Below, one piece after another: positions 1-10,810 of a DNA stretch of 64,000 nucleotides (position 1 is the first letter of the stretch; each line of letters opens with the position of its first letter). Made by a program: the position numbers and the translations under genes. The DNA lies in the NCBI GenBank assembly GCA_028752905.1, contig JAQNBH010000006.1:25161811-25225810 (forward strand), read 5' to 3'. The notes beneath the pieces were generated by a model. That model was not told the DNA's origin and ran no database searches. It was given only the letters and a program-made list of their open reading frames with translations. This DNA comes from Cladorhizidae sp. MBARI D1340-BT2. Taxonomy: Eukaryota > Porifera > Demospongiae > Poecilosclerida > Cladorhizidae.

Positions 1-965
1 TTCAAATTTTTGTATGAACATGAATTAGGCAAGTTTTCCCTCACAGATTTCCTGTGCGCCTTAACCCCCCCTCAATTCCACTGGTTGAGCCACTGGAGGA
101 TGGATCGGAGTATCTGTAGGTGCGGTTAAGCGACTAGAGGATGGGGTGGGGGGGGAGGAACAATCTAGGATGTGGTTCATCATGAGGGTGTGGTTTATCT
201 AATGCTCAATAGAGAGGGAGTGGCTGGTGGTGAAGGTGTTGTTTGCAAATTTGAATAACGACACGTTGCAAAACAGATAGTTGCTTCGCATTGAGTGTTT
301 ATGCTCTATAAACAGCCACATACAGCCGATAAATCAATTTACAATAAATTATACCCCATTACTAAGGACACCTGTTTTTAGGGATAATCACTGAATATTG
401 CAAAGTGGTCTTTCTATGAGATTATTTTAATAGTCATCTTCTGCAAATATTTCACACTTCAAACCCTTCACCCCTCCCCCTAACTCCCGTGCTAAGTACA
501 TATTTTTATAAGTGGACACTAGAAAATCCCACAGGCTAATCTTCTCTTCAGCTTTCTTCTCCACCACCTAGAAAAAATGCCTTACGTTGAACAGCTTCCT
601 GTCAATCTTGCAGGAATCCCTTACACAACATGACTCTCTCCCGACACAATATATGAGAAGACCATTGGTGGAATGGACCGACTTGCAAGCTGCCTAAATG
701 AATGGCTGCTAATCCTTGGAGCATAAAACATGTGAATTATCTGCATTTGGAAGAATAGGCAAAAGAGGGACCCTGAAAGATCAAGTTGTCCCTAGAGTAT
801 TGCTAGGCCAACTAACAAATGTTGAAGATGCCATTTGATGTTATCACTATGTAATACTTCATATCAAAAAGTTTTTTCAATAATGAAAGTCCACTAGCAC
901 AATAAACACTTCATGCCCTATTGTATGTGGACTATAAATAACTTTTGTGATGAACCGTCATCCCT
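1..965. other. AT-rich sequence without a recognised gene
   Basis: No open frame, repeat or RNA gene is convincing here. A short plus-strand frame around 577-727 reads like protein for about 50 codons with one stop, but I do not recognise it. Confidence 0.4.
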
Positions 966-969
966 CGCT

Positions 970-1312
970 CAGTACTGCATGTATGTTCTTCACATGAGGA
1001 ATAAGTAGCGTACATATATTTGTCCTGCATGTGTGTTATTATAAGGAGCGAACAATACGCTTTGTATACATGAACTGCATGTATGTTCATTGCATGCAGC
1101 AATAAGTGGCCTCCTTTCTTATACTGCATGTATGCTCATCACATGGATCAATGAGATGCCTCCGTATAATTGTACTGAATGTATGTTCGTTAAATGGACC
1201 AATGAGTGGCTTCTGTATGCATGAACTGCTTGTATGTTAATTAACTGGAGCAATGGTGGGTCTTTGTATAATAATACTGCATGAATGTTCTTTATTTAGA
1301 GCAATGATTGTG
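970..1312. repeat. Tandem repeat, about 50-bp unit, about 7 copies
   Basis: The core CTGCATGTATGTTC recurs about every 50 bases (near 976, 1027, 1075, 1123, 1172, 1227 and 1277), each followed by a variant of GAGCAATGAGTGG. Copies are strongly diverged. The small minus-strand ORF inside it is a by-product of the repeat. Confidence 0.75.
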
Positions 1313-1317
1313 TGTCC

Positions 1318-1768
1318 CAGGTGGGTACACTAGTCATGTAGTACCTGGTGGCTTGGATACACTGGTCATGTAGTAGTACCAGGTGGCTTTGATACACTAG
1401 TGAAGTAGTGCCAGGTGGCTTGGATACACTGGTCATGTAGTACCAGGTGGCTTGGATACACTAGTCAGGTAGTACCAAGGTGGCTTGGATACACTGGTCA
1501 TGTAGTACCAGGTGGCTTGGATACACTGGCCATGTAGTACCAGGTGGCTTGGATACACTAGTCATGTAGTACCAGACTCAGGTAGCTTGGATACACTGGT
1601 CATGTAGTACCAAGTGGCTTGGATACACTGGTCATGTAGTACCAGGTGGCTTGGATACACTGATCATTTAGTAAGTACCAGGTGGCTTGGATACGCTGGT
1701 CATGTAGTACCAGGTGGCTTGGATACACTGGTCATGTAGTACCAAGTGGCTTGGATACACTGGTCATG
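1318..1768. repeat. 32-bp minisatellite, left half
   Basis: The unit is GGATACACTGGTCATGTAG followed by TACCAGGTGGCTT, repeated head to tail about 14 times with small indels. The same repeat continues at 7516-7990 on the far side of a gypsy element, so a single array was split by the insertion. Confidence 0.92.
1764..1768. other. Target-site duplication of gypsy element 1 (left)
   Basis: TCATG lies directly before the LTR and recurs at 7511-7515 directly after the other LTR. The 5 bases are part of the minisatellite unit, so the insertion site is known exactly. Confidence 0.9.
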
Positions 1769-2425
1769 TGTCATGAAAAACCAACCTTCTCCCAGTGTAC
1801 GGACACTTTAGCTGGCTGAGCAGATCCCTGGTCTTCATGCGATGCCTGATCTTTGATTCCCAGTCTGTCCTACTGGCAATCCTCAGAACAAGCCAAACTC
1901 AGCAACTCTCAACAGAATTGCTGGATTCCCAAATATAACTACAGATAGTTATATTATAATTATGAGATGCATAAATACACCAGCCATGACAAGATAACAC
2001 AACACAATATCAACCACAATAACAAAGGTTCAGAGGGTTCTTATCTAACAGTTCTTAATTGCTGGTTGCAGCAGTCTCTGGCAATATTAAGCTATCTGCT
2101 AACTACTCCCTAGCTGTTTCTTATATACTGTTCAAACTACTACTATGTTTGATGACATCAGGTCATCATGGCACCGACCCTTGGCGACCAATCCAATGTC
2201 TTGTCTTATCAGGTGAGGGGTGTGTAGATCTTTCCTCAGGCAGGTGGACTACATCCTTTATAGTGTCTGGTGGTGAGGTCCTTCGTCTGTTCTCACACTC
2301 GCTACCATGGTTTCCACACATCTGGTGTACGGCTTGACCACTATGTTCTTTGGCAACAACAGCTGCTGGTTTGGCTTCATCCCGGGCTGTTGTGAACTCA
2401 GTCAGGGAGATAGAATTTCCTGACA
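1769..2425 (-). repeat. 3' LTR of gypsy element 1
   Basis: This 657-bp sequence matches 5914-7510 once the hAT insertion there is removed. It starts TGTCATGAAAAACC and ends CCTGACA on the plus strand. The plus-strand ORF starting at 2059 lies within it and is not a gene. Confidence 0.92.
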
Positions 2426-2440
2426 TTCCCTCTTCCTCGG
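2426..2440 (-). other. Polypurine tract of gypsy element 1
   Basis: On the minus strand a purine run (GAGGAAGAGGGAA) sits immediately before the LTR start, the expected site for plus-strand DNA priming. It overlaps the end of the RNase H frame, so no integrase follows RNase H. Confidence 0.8.
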
Positions 2441-3440
2441 CTCGAGACCCGTCTCGACTTAGGCCATCGGTGTTGGCATTGGCGGAACCCGACCAGTGGG
2501 AGATGGTGAAATCGTAGTCTTGTAGGTCAAGCACCCAACGAGTGAGTCAGCCATGTCTGTCTTTGATATTGGCTAGGTGAGCCAAGGGGTTGTGGTCAGT
2601 TTCAATGGTAAATGTAGTTCCCTCCAATTAGACCCTGAAATGTTTAATTCCTGCCACGATGGCAAGAGCTTCCCGTTCTATCGTGGAATATCTCTGTTCT
2701 CTGGGTAGAAGTTTTCAGGAATTGAATTCCACCGGATGCTCGTCACCCTTGAGGCCGATTTGGCTGAGTACAAATCCCAGCTGATGCATCCATCTGTAGG
2801 ATAAAAGGTCTTTCCAGATTGGGGATAATAATACATGGTGATTAGTAATTGCGGCTTTTAGAGATTTGAAAGCTACTTCACAAGAACTACTCCACACAAT
2901 CTTATTACTCTGATTCTTTTTGGTTAAGTCTGTTAAAGGATATGCTATTTCGGAGAAGTTGGGTATAAACCTTTGGTAGTAACCGGCTAATCCTAAAAAG
3001 GCTCTCATTTGCTTCTTAGTCTGAGGGGGTGAATAAGTACAAATGGCCTCAACCTTGCAAGACAATGGTCTAACTTGTCCTCCCACCCACTAAATGTCCC
3101 AAATATTCACAATGGCTCACACCAAAGTTACATTTCTCTTGTTTTATTGCGAGACCTGCTTCTCTCATTCTGCCTAAAACTACTGACACATGTTGTAAAT
3201 GGTCTTTCCAGTTCTGACTATAAATGACAATGTCATCTAGGTATGTGGCAGGAAAGGTTTCCAGCCCGGACAAGATGTGGTCCATTAACCTTAGAAAGGT
3301 GGAGGGGGCCGAAACCAAACCAAAGGGCATAGTCATAAATTGATACTTCCCATAGGGAGTAATAAAGGCAGTCTTCTCTCTACTACTACTCCCCATGGGG
3401 ACCTGATAGTAACCCCTTGGTTAAGTCAAGGGTGGTTAAG
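2430..3440 (-). pseudogene. Reverse transcriptase and RNase H of gypsy element 1
   Basis: The RT part keeps TLDLTKG, YYQVPM, the palm-type stretch MPFGLVSAPSTF, the catalytic box YLDD (about 3230-3241) and the GHLVGG turn. The connection region keeps FLGLAGYYQRFIPNFS, and the RNase H end keeps the typical YDFTI..NTDGLSR close. At least two frameshifts and a stop separate the pieces (3070-3396, 2715-3086, 2430-2534), and the fingers before TLDLTKG are missing. The product would copy element RNA into DNA. It lies downstream of integrase remains, which is the reverse of ordinary gypsy elements. Confidence 0.88.
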
Positions 3441-4410
3441 CTGGCCATTTAGTAGTGTAGTCCATAGCTATGAGTACGTATTTGTGTCCACCAGAAGTTC
3501 TTAAGGGGTCCAAATATGTCCATAGCTATGCGAGTAAGGTTTGATCAATAATAGGTAATGGGTGAAGGGGTGCCTTAGATCCTACAGCTTTTTGGCAGAT
3601 GGGACAAGACAGACACAGCTCATGCACATCTCTGGCCAGACCTGGGCAATCCATCCTACCTCTGATAAGCTGGATGGTTCTTTCCCTGCCAAAGTGACCT
3701 GCTGCTACAGAGGAGTGAGCTAACCTCATTACCTTGGCCCTGGGCACCATAATCAAGTTATTTCCTAATTCTTGCTAGGGCTTCCTTACTAATAACCCAT
3801 CCTTCCAAAAATACACACTGTCTTTTTGGTTCACTTTTTCCCTTGCGCTCCTTAGGGTAGGATCTTGTTTCTGTTCCTCATGAAAATCTTCCGGGGAGAT
3901 GGTGTCCAAGTCTCCGGGCTCTGCTGCTTCGGGTGATGGGGGAGTCACTAGGTCGTCCTTTGGAGGTCTTTCTGGCTTGCCTAGGCTCTCTCCTGTTTCA
4001 TCTGGTGCTGGTGGGGGAGGGGTCTCTAGCTCGTCTGTAGGAGGTATTTCCGGCTTGGCTAGGCTCACACTTTACTCATCCATTTCACTGTCATTGTCAT
4101 CAGGTAGTACTGGTTGTATGATGGGCTCATCCTCATCGAGTTGTCGGGCCTCGGCTTGCTCTTCTAGGGTCCGAAGCTTGATTTGGATCCTTGTGGTTGC
4201 CAGGCCCAGCTCAGGGGTAGGGAGAGTAGGAGGGACAAGGTCCCTCTTCCCGGCGTCTGTATCCAGAGCTTCCCGGAGGTATGTCTTAAATAAGGGAATA
4301 TCATGCCCCATCAACATATCACACATAAGGTGCTCGGATACACCCACTGCTAATACTACCTTCTCATGTCCGTCTACCTGAAGGGTTATCTTGGCTGCTG
4401 GGAAATGGGT
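3420..4410 (-). pseudogene. Protease C-terminus and integrase N-terminal part, gypsy element 1
   Basis: In the same frame as gag but split by single stops. From about 4350 comes the protease close with MGHDIPLF. Next is an acidic, proline-rich linker. At 3775-3860 lies the pre-integrase stretch with DPTLRSARE and FWKDGLLVRKP, then at 3580-3720 the HHCC zinc module (H..AGHFG and C-x2-C in LSCPICQKA), and at 3425-3520 the first strand of the integrase core ending in MDYTTKWPA. The frame then runs straight into the RT motif TLDLTKG, so most of the DDE core and GPY/F part have been deleted. The order PR-IN-RT does not require rearrangement to explain it. Confidence 0.85.
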
Positions 4411-5676
4411 TCAAGCTGAACTTGCTGTAGTATATGCTACTTTCCAGGGAAGATAATCTTTCTGGTCTACGCACCGGGGATGCACAATACTTTTTGTGCA
4501 GCCAGTGTCTAAGAAAGCTATCACTGACTGGTTGTTAATGGTCACTCTCCTATTCCATTCAGGCAATTTCTTTCTCATAGTGAGGACACAGTTCCCTCTC
4601 TCTATTTTGACACGACAATCCCTCTGCATGTGACCTAATTTCCCACACCTGTAACATTCAACTGATCTTGGCCCTCTCTCTTGAGGAATATTTATGTTAC
4701 ATGGGTTAATGTTACCAGGGAGTTGTCTTCCTTGCTCAGACAGTCTGGGGTAGGGGAAACGTCCTCTGTTGTCTCTGGGTTCTCCTCTGTTGTCTCGGGG
4801 TTCTCGGGGAGCGGTTCTTCGTCCTCCTTTTTGCTCAGTCCTTGGAACTGCATCCTTCTCTCTTGGTAAGATGCAGAGACATCTCAGCACTGCCTCCTTG
4901 AGTTCTTCATAACTTCCAGGCCCCATCTGGCGCATACAGCTCTTTAGCCACCTTGGAAGTTTCTGTAAAGTTAGCTCAATTAAAATAAGTTCTTGGGCTG
5001 ACTTACCACTAGAAGCCAACCATCGGGAACAGGCTTGCTTCCTGTCTCGGTACCACTCTTCAGGTTTGTCTTGACTGAAGGGTAAGTCAAACAACTTCTT
5101 CCGGTATGACTCCGTTGTAATCTGGTAGGGGGATCGGAGGGTTTGACATACTAGATCATAATCTTCTTGTTCTTCTATAGTTAGGGAGGTTACGGCTAAC
5201 ATGCCTTGGCCGGATAGTGCACTTCGTAGATTGACACTCCAGGGACGCCGTGGCCACTTGCTTGCTAGCGCGGTCACCTCGAATGAGCTGAAGAATGCCC
5301 CCATGTCATCAGTGCCTTCAACGAATTTTTGTAAGGTCAGTTTGGGTGTACCTACCGCTGGTAGAGCTACCGCTGGTGGAGGGTGTCTCTGGTCCACCAA
5401 GGCCTGGATCCACTGATCCTGTTGCTGCTGGGCATGTTGTCGGTCCTCGGCCCGTCTGGCATCTTCGCGTTGTGATCTGGCCTGCTCCATATCTGCCCAT
5501 TGGCCCATGAAGCGATTCATTTGTCCTCTGAGTGGAGGAGGGTCTCCATCCTTTGCGATGCTGCTCCCTGGATCATCGTCCTCGCTGCATTCGCCTGGTT
5601 CCAAGGGAGGTACACGGCCCTCAATGAGGTTATCTCGAGGGGGTCGGTTAAATCCAGATCGCAGAGGAAGAGCCAT
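4411..5676 (-). CDS. Gag polyprotein with start of protease, gypsy element 1
   Basis: A 421-codon open frame if started at the ATG of MALPLRSG (5676); an earlier ATG at 5718 is in the leader. Residues 50-90 are charged and glutamine-rich, then comes a capsid-like helical region containing FVEGTDDMGAFFSSFE. An arginine-rich stretch precedes a CCHC zinc knuckle (CYRCGKLGHMQRDC), and near the end is the aspartic protease active site with DTGCTKS. It would package element RNA and start polyprotein processing. A single TGA at about 4410 breaks the frame from the rest of protease. A related gag lies at 51651-52193. Confidence 0.9.
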   Translation of the reverse strand: MALPLRSGFNRPPRDNLIEGRVPPLEPGECSEDDDPGSSIAKDGDPPPLRGQMNRFMGQWADMEQARSQREDARRAEDRQHAQQQQDQWIQALVDQRHPPPAVALPAVGTPKLTLQKFVEGTDDMGAFFSSFEVTALASKWPRRPWSVNLRSALSGQGMLAVTSLTIEEQEDYDLVCQTLRSPYQITTESYRKKLFDLPFSQDKPEEWYRDRKQACSRWLASSGKSAQELILIELTLQKLPRWLKSCMRQMGPGSYEELKEAVLRCLCILPREKDAVPRTEQKGGRRTAPREPRDNRGEPRDNRGRFPYPRLSEQGRQLPGNINPCNINIPQERGPRSVECYRCGKLGHMQRDCRVKIERGNCVLTMRKKLPEWNRRVTINNQSVIAFLDTGCTKSIVHPRCVDQKDYLPWKVAYTTASSA

Positions 5677-5893
5677 AACAATACAATGAAAAATACACAC
5701 TACCGAAGGAAAATGCACTCAGTGGTTACACAAAACCAACTATAACCTAGAGTTGGGTTTGGTTTCACAAGCCCCAAGGTTCTCAAGTGACCTGGGCTGT
5801 TTCCCACTAATCACAACCAAAAAAATTATGTAATCACAACCTCTCACTCAGGCTGGAGCTACAATAGTAACGTAGATCCTTTTTTTCAACATG

Positions 5894-5909
5894 GATCCCA
5901 CCGCTGCCA
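5894..5909 (-). other. Primer binding site, gypsy element 1
   Basis: On the minus strand TGGCAGCGGTGGGATC follows four bases after the LTR end. It is complementary to the 3' end expected for an animal tRNA-Leu (..ATCCCACCGCTGCCA). The tRNA assignment rests on general knowledge of tRNA ends. Confidence 0.75.
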
Positions 5910-6358
5910 GCAATGTCATGAAAAACCTGCCTTCTCCCAGTACAGACACTTTAGCAGATCCCTGGTCTTCACGCGACACCTGTTCTTTGACTCCCAGTCT
6001 GTCCTACTGGCAATCCTCAGAACAAGCCAAACTCGGCAACTCTCAACAGAATTGCTGGATTCCCAAATATAACTACAGATAGTTATATTATAATTATGAG
6101 ATACATAAATACACCAGCCATGACAAGATAACACAACACAATATCAACCACAATAACAAAGGTTCAGAGGGTTCTTATCTAACAGTTCCTAATTGCTGGC
6201 TGCAGCAGTCTCTGGCAATATTCAGGTATCTGCTAACTACTCCCTAGCTGTTTCTTATATACTGTTCGAACTACTAGGTTTGATGAGATCAGGTCGTCAT
6301 GGCACCAACCCTTGGCGACCAATCCAATGTCTTATCTTATCAGGTGAGGGGTGTGTAG

Positions 6359-7322
6359 TAGGCCTTGGCACATTATGCTCAAAAATTGAGCTATTATGCT
6401 ATGCTCCTATGCTCTGAGAACCATATTATTATGCTTCCTAGTCCTTATCATTATGCTCTCAATATAACCATTATGCTCATGCAAACTAACCTTTGACCTT
6501 ATCATGTGATCTACCATGTGGCAGCTGACTGAGTTAAATATATGCACAGACTGACAGGCCGAGGGGGGGGGGGTCGGCTTCTGTTTCACTACCAGTGTCT
6601 GAGACTGACAAAGATACTGTTGCTCTAGGCGAGACTGCTGCATCTCAATTCAAGAACGTCACTGGCCCAATGCAGCTGCTGTTACAAATAGGTTGCTACT
6701 GCACTGCAGCTGGAGCAGTATGGATGAGCTGCGCTGGCAACTGTGTACAAAGGGGTTTCCATTACTTTGAAGTGAAGTTTTTCTGGATTTTACACCTATT
6801 ATGGATGCATTTAAGAGTGCTCGCCTTTTCAATCCAGGGAAGGTCACTGCTGCTTCAGTAGACACATCGAAGGCATTGCCTTTCTTCGGAGATGATCTCA
6901 TTAATGATTTGAAGCTAGAACTACCATCTTATTTAGCAGCAGCTAATGATACTGCAAGGGAAGTGAACCCTTTGGAATGGTGGGAGCATAATAAAGGAAC
7001 ATTGCCATAGTGGAGTCAGGGATTCAGCAAAGTCATTTTGATTCAGCCATCATCAGCATCAGTTGAAACAGTTTTTTCAATTTTGGAGAGACATTTTACA
7101 CAATCTCAGCAATCTGCGCTTCAAGACTACGTTGAGTGGGAGTAATGCTAGAGTTTAACAATTCTTAAAACTGTAATAATTATGTTTTGTAATAATCACA
7201 TTTGTTGAGCACATTTGTTGGGTCATTATGCCCAAATATTTTGCTATTATGCTCAATTATGCTCAAGTGGAAAGGAGAGCTATTATGCTCAAATTTATGC
7301 CAGCATAATGTGCCAAGGCCTA
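6359..7322 (+). mobile_element. Small hAT transposon inserted in the LTR
   Basis: Inverted ends TAGGCCTTGGCACATTATGC are exact at 6359 and, reversed, at 7303-7322. The flanks GTGTGTAG (6351-6358) and GTATGTAG (7323-7330) form an 8-bp TSD with one difference, and the uninterrupted LTR at 1769-2425 shows the single empty site. Both subterminal regions contain many copies of ATTATGCTC. The element is 964 bp, far too short for a full transposase; only the C-terminal part remains. Confidence 0.93.
6760..7165 (+). pseudogene. hAT transposase C-terminal (dimerisation) remnant
   Basis: The frame MDAFKSARLFNPGKV to WWEHNKGTLP, an in-frame TAG, then VILIQPSSASVETVFSIL matches the hAT dimerisation domain, including the conserved PSSA..E..FS core. 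The catalytic RNase H-like part is missing, so the copy depends on another transposase. It shares its layout with the hAT piece at 31813-32110 on the other strand, so both belong to related families. Confidence 0.85.
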
Positions 7323-7515
7323 GTATGTAGATCTTTCCTCAGGCAGGTGGACCACAGCCTTTATAGTGTCTGGTGGTGAAGTCCTTCATCTGTTCCCACA
7401 CTCGCTACAATGGTTTCCACACATCTGGTGTACGGCTTGACCACTAGCTGCTGGTTTGGCTTCATCCCGGGCTGTTGTGAACTCAGTCAGGGAGATAGAG
7501 TTCCCTGACATCATG

Positions 7516-7992
7516 TAACCAGGTGGTCATGTAGTACCAAGTGGCTTGGATACACTGGTCATGCAGTACCAGGTGGCTTGGATACACTGGTCATGTAGTT
7601 GGATACACTGGTCATGTAGTACCAGGTGGCTTGGATAAACTGGTGATATAGTACCAATTGGATACACTAGTCATGTAGTACCAGGTGGCTTGGATATACT
7701 AGTCATGTGGTACCAGGTCGCTTGGATACACTGGTCATGTAGTACCAGGTGGCTTGGATACACTGGTCATGTAGTACCAATTGGATACAATGGTCATGTA
7801 GTACCAGGTGGCTTGGATACACTGGTGATGTAGTACCAGGTGGCTTGGATACACTGGTCATGTAGAACCAGGTGGCTTGGATACACTGGTCATGTAGAAC
7901 CAGGTGGCTTGGATACACTAGTCAGGTAGTACCAGGTGGCTTGGATACACTGGTCATGTAGTACCAGGTGGCTTGGATACACTGATCATGCT
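7516..7992. repeat. 32-bp minisatellite, right half
   Basis: Continuation of the array at 1318-1768, with the same 32-base unit in about 15 copies, some shortened. The ORF in it on the minus strand is only the repeat translated. Confidence 0.92.
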
Positions 7993-8117
7993 GACTCCGG
8001 GTGGTTGCCACCATCATCAAGAGCATCTGTCTTCACAGATATTGAAATATTTTGTAGGATTGGATATTCACTTAATGAGCTGCTCTGGCTGAATATTCCT
8101 CTGCCATTCTGCTCAGG
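7993..8117. other. Spacer between minisatellite and gypsy element 2
   Basis: No feature seen; it ends in the target site GACAC (8118-8122). Confidence 0.5.
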
Positions 8118-8122
8118 GACAC
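8118..8122. other. Target-site duplication of gypsy element 2 (left)
   Basis: GACAC directly before the LTR, repeated exactly at 12851-12855 after the other LTR. Confidence 0.9.
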
Positions 8123-8485
8123 TGTTGAGTGTTAGTCCAGTCTAACCCTCAAGTGATGGTATAAATTGCTGCCACCAGAGCTATGCTTATGTAAATAGCA
8201 CCAGTATCTTGCAATCAGAGAATTTATATTATTAATGAAGACACAAGGTTGCAATTACAGGACAAGGCAAAGCTCCTGAACCTCAGGCTTCCTATATCCT
8301 GGAAACAGGGTGTGACACATTCTTACATACACTCAGCAAAGTTCCATATACTATAACTAGGTAGGCACACATTAGGCTATATAATATCTAAGTCTGTTTG
8401 GTGTGACATAACTTGTCCCTCACTACTCTATGTGTTAATGCCTAAAGGTCATCCATGGTCCATGTTTATGAGTCTGCCCTCAACA
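8123..8485 (-). repeat. 3' LTR of gypsy element 2
   Basis: Matches 12464-12850 along its length with scattered changes and one small indel region near 8285-8320. Confidence 0.93.
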
Positions 8486-8499
8486 TCTCCCCTTTCTGA
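8486..8499 (-). other. Polypurine tract of gypsy element 2
   Basis: AGAAAGGGGAGA on the minus strand abuts the LTR, directly after the end of the RNase H frame. Confidence 0.8.
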
Positions 8500-10115
8500 G
8501 ATGAAACACCTCCTCCCCCAGCTGAAGGTCCTCCGTTGGAGTGTGGATCTAATCTCATGTTTGAGACTTTAATAGGCGCCGGAATCAGCAGTGTTTCCCT
8601 AGCTCCCTCAGTCACTCTCACCAGCGCTTCATCTTCAGGCCAGCATTGTCGCGACAATCCATCTGCGTTCTGATGTAACATGCCTGGCTAGTACTTAAGT
8701 TCGAACTGGAATACCTGTAGGGCCAGTGCCCAGCGCATCAGTCTGCCTGTCAGTCGAGTAGACCATTGTAGAGCTAGCAGAGCCCGGTAGTCAGTGAGGA
8801 CAGTGAAGTGGCGGCCAATTAGATGTATAGCAAAGTGGTCGACAGCTTTGACCACAGCCAGGCATTCAAGTTCGGAAACAGTGTAGTTTGTTTCAGCGAG
8901 AGTGGTTCGCTTAGAGAAGTAGGCGACGGGTTGTTCCTCTTCCTCCCTCTTTACTGAGAGTACTGCACCAATTCCGAGGATCGAGGCATCAGTGTGGAGA
9001 ATCAGCTCATCATCAGCTCTGGGAATAATGAGCGGGTGGTCGTCACATAGAACAGAAACAATATGGTTAAATGCATCTGACTCTCTCTTATTACCTTCCA
9101 GGCAACAGGTGGCACCCTTCTTCAGGGCATAGAACACGGGACCCGGCCACCTAACAAAATCGGGTATAAACTTCCAGTAATAACCGGCGGTCCCCAAGAT
9201 AGCCCTCAACCCTTTCTGATTCCTAGGTCTATGGAAGTCCTTGAGTGCCTTAACTTTAGCTTCTGGCACACTTACAAGGCCATGTCCAATTTGGTGTCCC
9301 AGATAACTCTAGTGACTGTGCCCCCCACACACATTTATCTAGGTTCGTAGTTAACCCAGCCTCAACCAATGCTTTCAACACTTCTTCAATGTGTTGTACA
9401 TGTTCCTCCCAAGTAGCAGAAAATATTAATATATCATCAATATAATTATGTCGCGCAGCAGTCTCTCAAATGATCTAGAGTGATTTCCATGCACCTTTAG
9501 AAAGCTGCTGGTGCATTTTTGAGACCAAATGGCATGCGGGTAAATGTTTATTTCCCCCACAGGGTGCATAAAGCTGTCTTATCTTGGATGGCTCTACCAA
9601 GAAGGACCAGGTAGAATCCCTTGTTCAGATCAATCTTGGAAAGCCAGACAGCATTAGCCACTTGGTTCAGTAGGTCCTCAATGCATGGCATCTGGAACGG
9701 GTCATTGATTGTGACTTTATTTAGCTGTCTGTAGTCAATACAGAGTCTTACATCCCTAGTCACCTTTTTCCTAGGCAGTACCATAGGGGATGACCATGGG
9801 CTTTTGGATGGAATGAGTATACCCAAGGCCAATAGCTCATCTATATCCTTCTTAAGATCATTTTTCATTGCGGGGGCAATTCTGTTGTGGGGTAATCGGA
9901 GTGGGTTTCCTTCCTCTAAATGGATTTCACATTGGTCGTGTTTCAGCAAGACCAGCCCTTTCAGGGTATGGTACCTTAGAATGACCTTCAACTGTGGTTT
10001 CCTAGCATTGGAAAATTCATCTTGGCCTAAGGGATTCGGTGTGTCCTCACATTCGTCGGCCATAATGAGTCTAAGGAGATTAGCATGTGGCATCTTCCAC
10101 TCATTAAGCCGGTTA
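8500..10115 (-). pseudogene. Reverse transcriptase and RNase H of gypsy element 2
   Basis: RT starts near 10093 and keeps LGILIPSKSPWSSPMVLPRKK, LCIDYRQLNKVTI, SKIDLNKGFY and, after a frameshift, MPFGLKNA and the catalytic YIDD (near 9440). The connection and RNase H frame 8688-9269 is open for 193 codons with ILGTAGYYWKFIPDF, the catalytic TDAS of RNase H and YFSKR. The end near 8650 is the usual NADGLSR close. Damage is limited to a few frameshifts around 9300-9550. The domain lies after the integrase GPY/F end, in Gmr1-like order. Confidence 0.9.
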
Positions 10116-10810
10116 ATGTGGATGGTTAGCTTTTGGAACTTTTGTTAGGGACAGCTATTGTATAGTTACAGTCAGACAGTTTAGCTATGATCTCATACGG
10201 GCCATCCCAAATTGAGTGGAGTTTTCCTGTCAACCCTGGGGTGTGACAGAGCACCATGTCCCCGAGTTCATAGCTCCTTGGTTTGAAGCTCTGATCATAG
10301 GCCTGTTTAGATTTTTCCTTGTCTTTGTAGCTTTCTTCATTTTCGTAGGCCTGTTTGTGTAGAGCTGTTAATATCTCCTTGCACCTACAAGAGGGGGCCA
10401 CCACTCTGGATAACTCTCTCCCTGGGTCAGCCCGTTTTCTATGCACTATTATACCTGCCAGATAGAAGTGTCCATCTTACTGCCTATCAGCCTTAAACCT
10501 CATCTCCATTAATATCCCATCCTTCCTCTGGTGTTCTGTTAGAGCCAGCACTTCCACCTTCCCTTTTGAAAGGGTCAGAAGTGGCAACTCACTCACATGA
10601 CCTCCCTCTAACCCTTGAATGTTTCCTGCCTCAATATCTCTTCTATTGCCTCATCTCCCTTGTACATGTACCCACTCAGCAATTCATCAACAGCAGAAGA
10701 ATTGATGTGAGGATCCTCCTCCCCAAGAGGACTGGTATCGGTGCTCACTTCCTCTACTTCTGTTAATAAGCTATCTGTCTCATGGTCAACAGGATCGCAA
10801 GCAACTAGTT
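10116..10810 (-). pseudogene. Integrase N- and C-terminal pieces, gypsy element 2
   Basis: The N-terminal piece holds LALTEHQRKDGILMEMR and ends in SCRCKEILTALHKQAYENE, the lead into an HHCC module. It then jumps to a C-terminal piece (YELGDMVLCHTPGLTGKL, WDGPYEI) and, after one frameshift at about 10130, HINRLNEWK. WDGPYEI..HINRL is the GPY/F module of gypsy integrases. The zinc module and DDE core between the pieces are deleted. It is followed at once by the RT start, so integrase lies upstream of RT. Confidence 0.85.

Larger units (their letters stand above)
1769..7510 (-). mobile_element. Ty3/gypsy LTR retrotransposon 1, Gmr1-like domain order
   Basis: A structurally complete but inactivated LTR element on the minus strand. 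It has two LTRs with TGTCA..TGACA ends, a 5-bp TSD, a tRNA-type primer binding site and a polypurine tract. Reading along the minus strand the order is gag with CCHC knuckle, protease, integrase N-terminal zinc module, start of the integrase core, reverse transcriptase and RNase H, then directly the polypurine tract and 3' LTR. Integrase before RT is the Copia-like order described for Gmr1-type gypsy elements. The middle of integrase and the start of RT are deleted. Several single stops interrupt one long frame. The 5' LTR carries a hAT insertion. Confidence 0.9.
5914..7510 (-). repeat. 5' LTR of gypsy element 1, interrupted by hAT
   Basis: Matches the 3' LTR at 1769-2425. The interruption is 6359-7330 (hAT plus one copy of its TSD). 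Removing it leaves about 625 bases; the remaining length difference is mainly a small deletion near 7445. Confidence 0.9.

Noticed and set aside
1318..1768. 32-bp repeats resembling a CRISPR array
   Set aside because: Units are head to tail without spacers, and the context is a eukaryotic minisatellite.
2059..2337. 92-codon plus-strand frame, repeated in part at 6193
   Set aside because: It is antisense sequence of the gypsy LTR, which explains its conservation.
3899..4381. 160-codon plus-strand frame
   Set aside because: Antisense to the protease-integrase part of gypsy element 1; Ser-rich shadow.
7703..7918. 71-codon minus-strand frame
   Set aside because: Translation of the 32-bp minisatellite.
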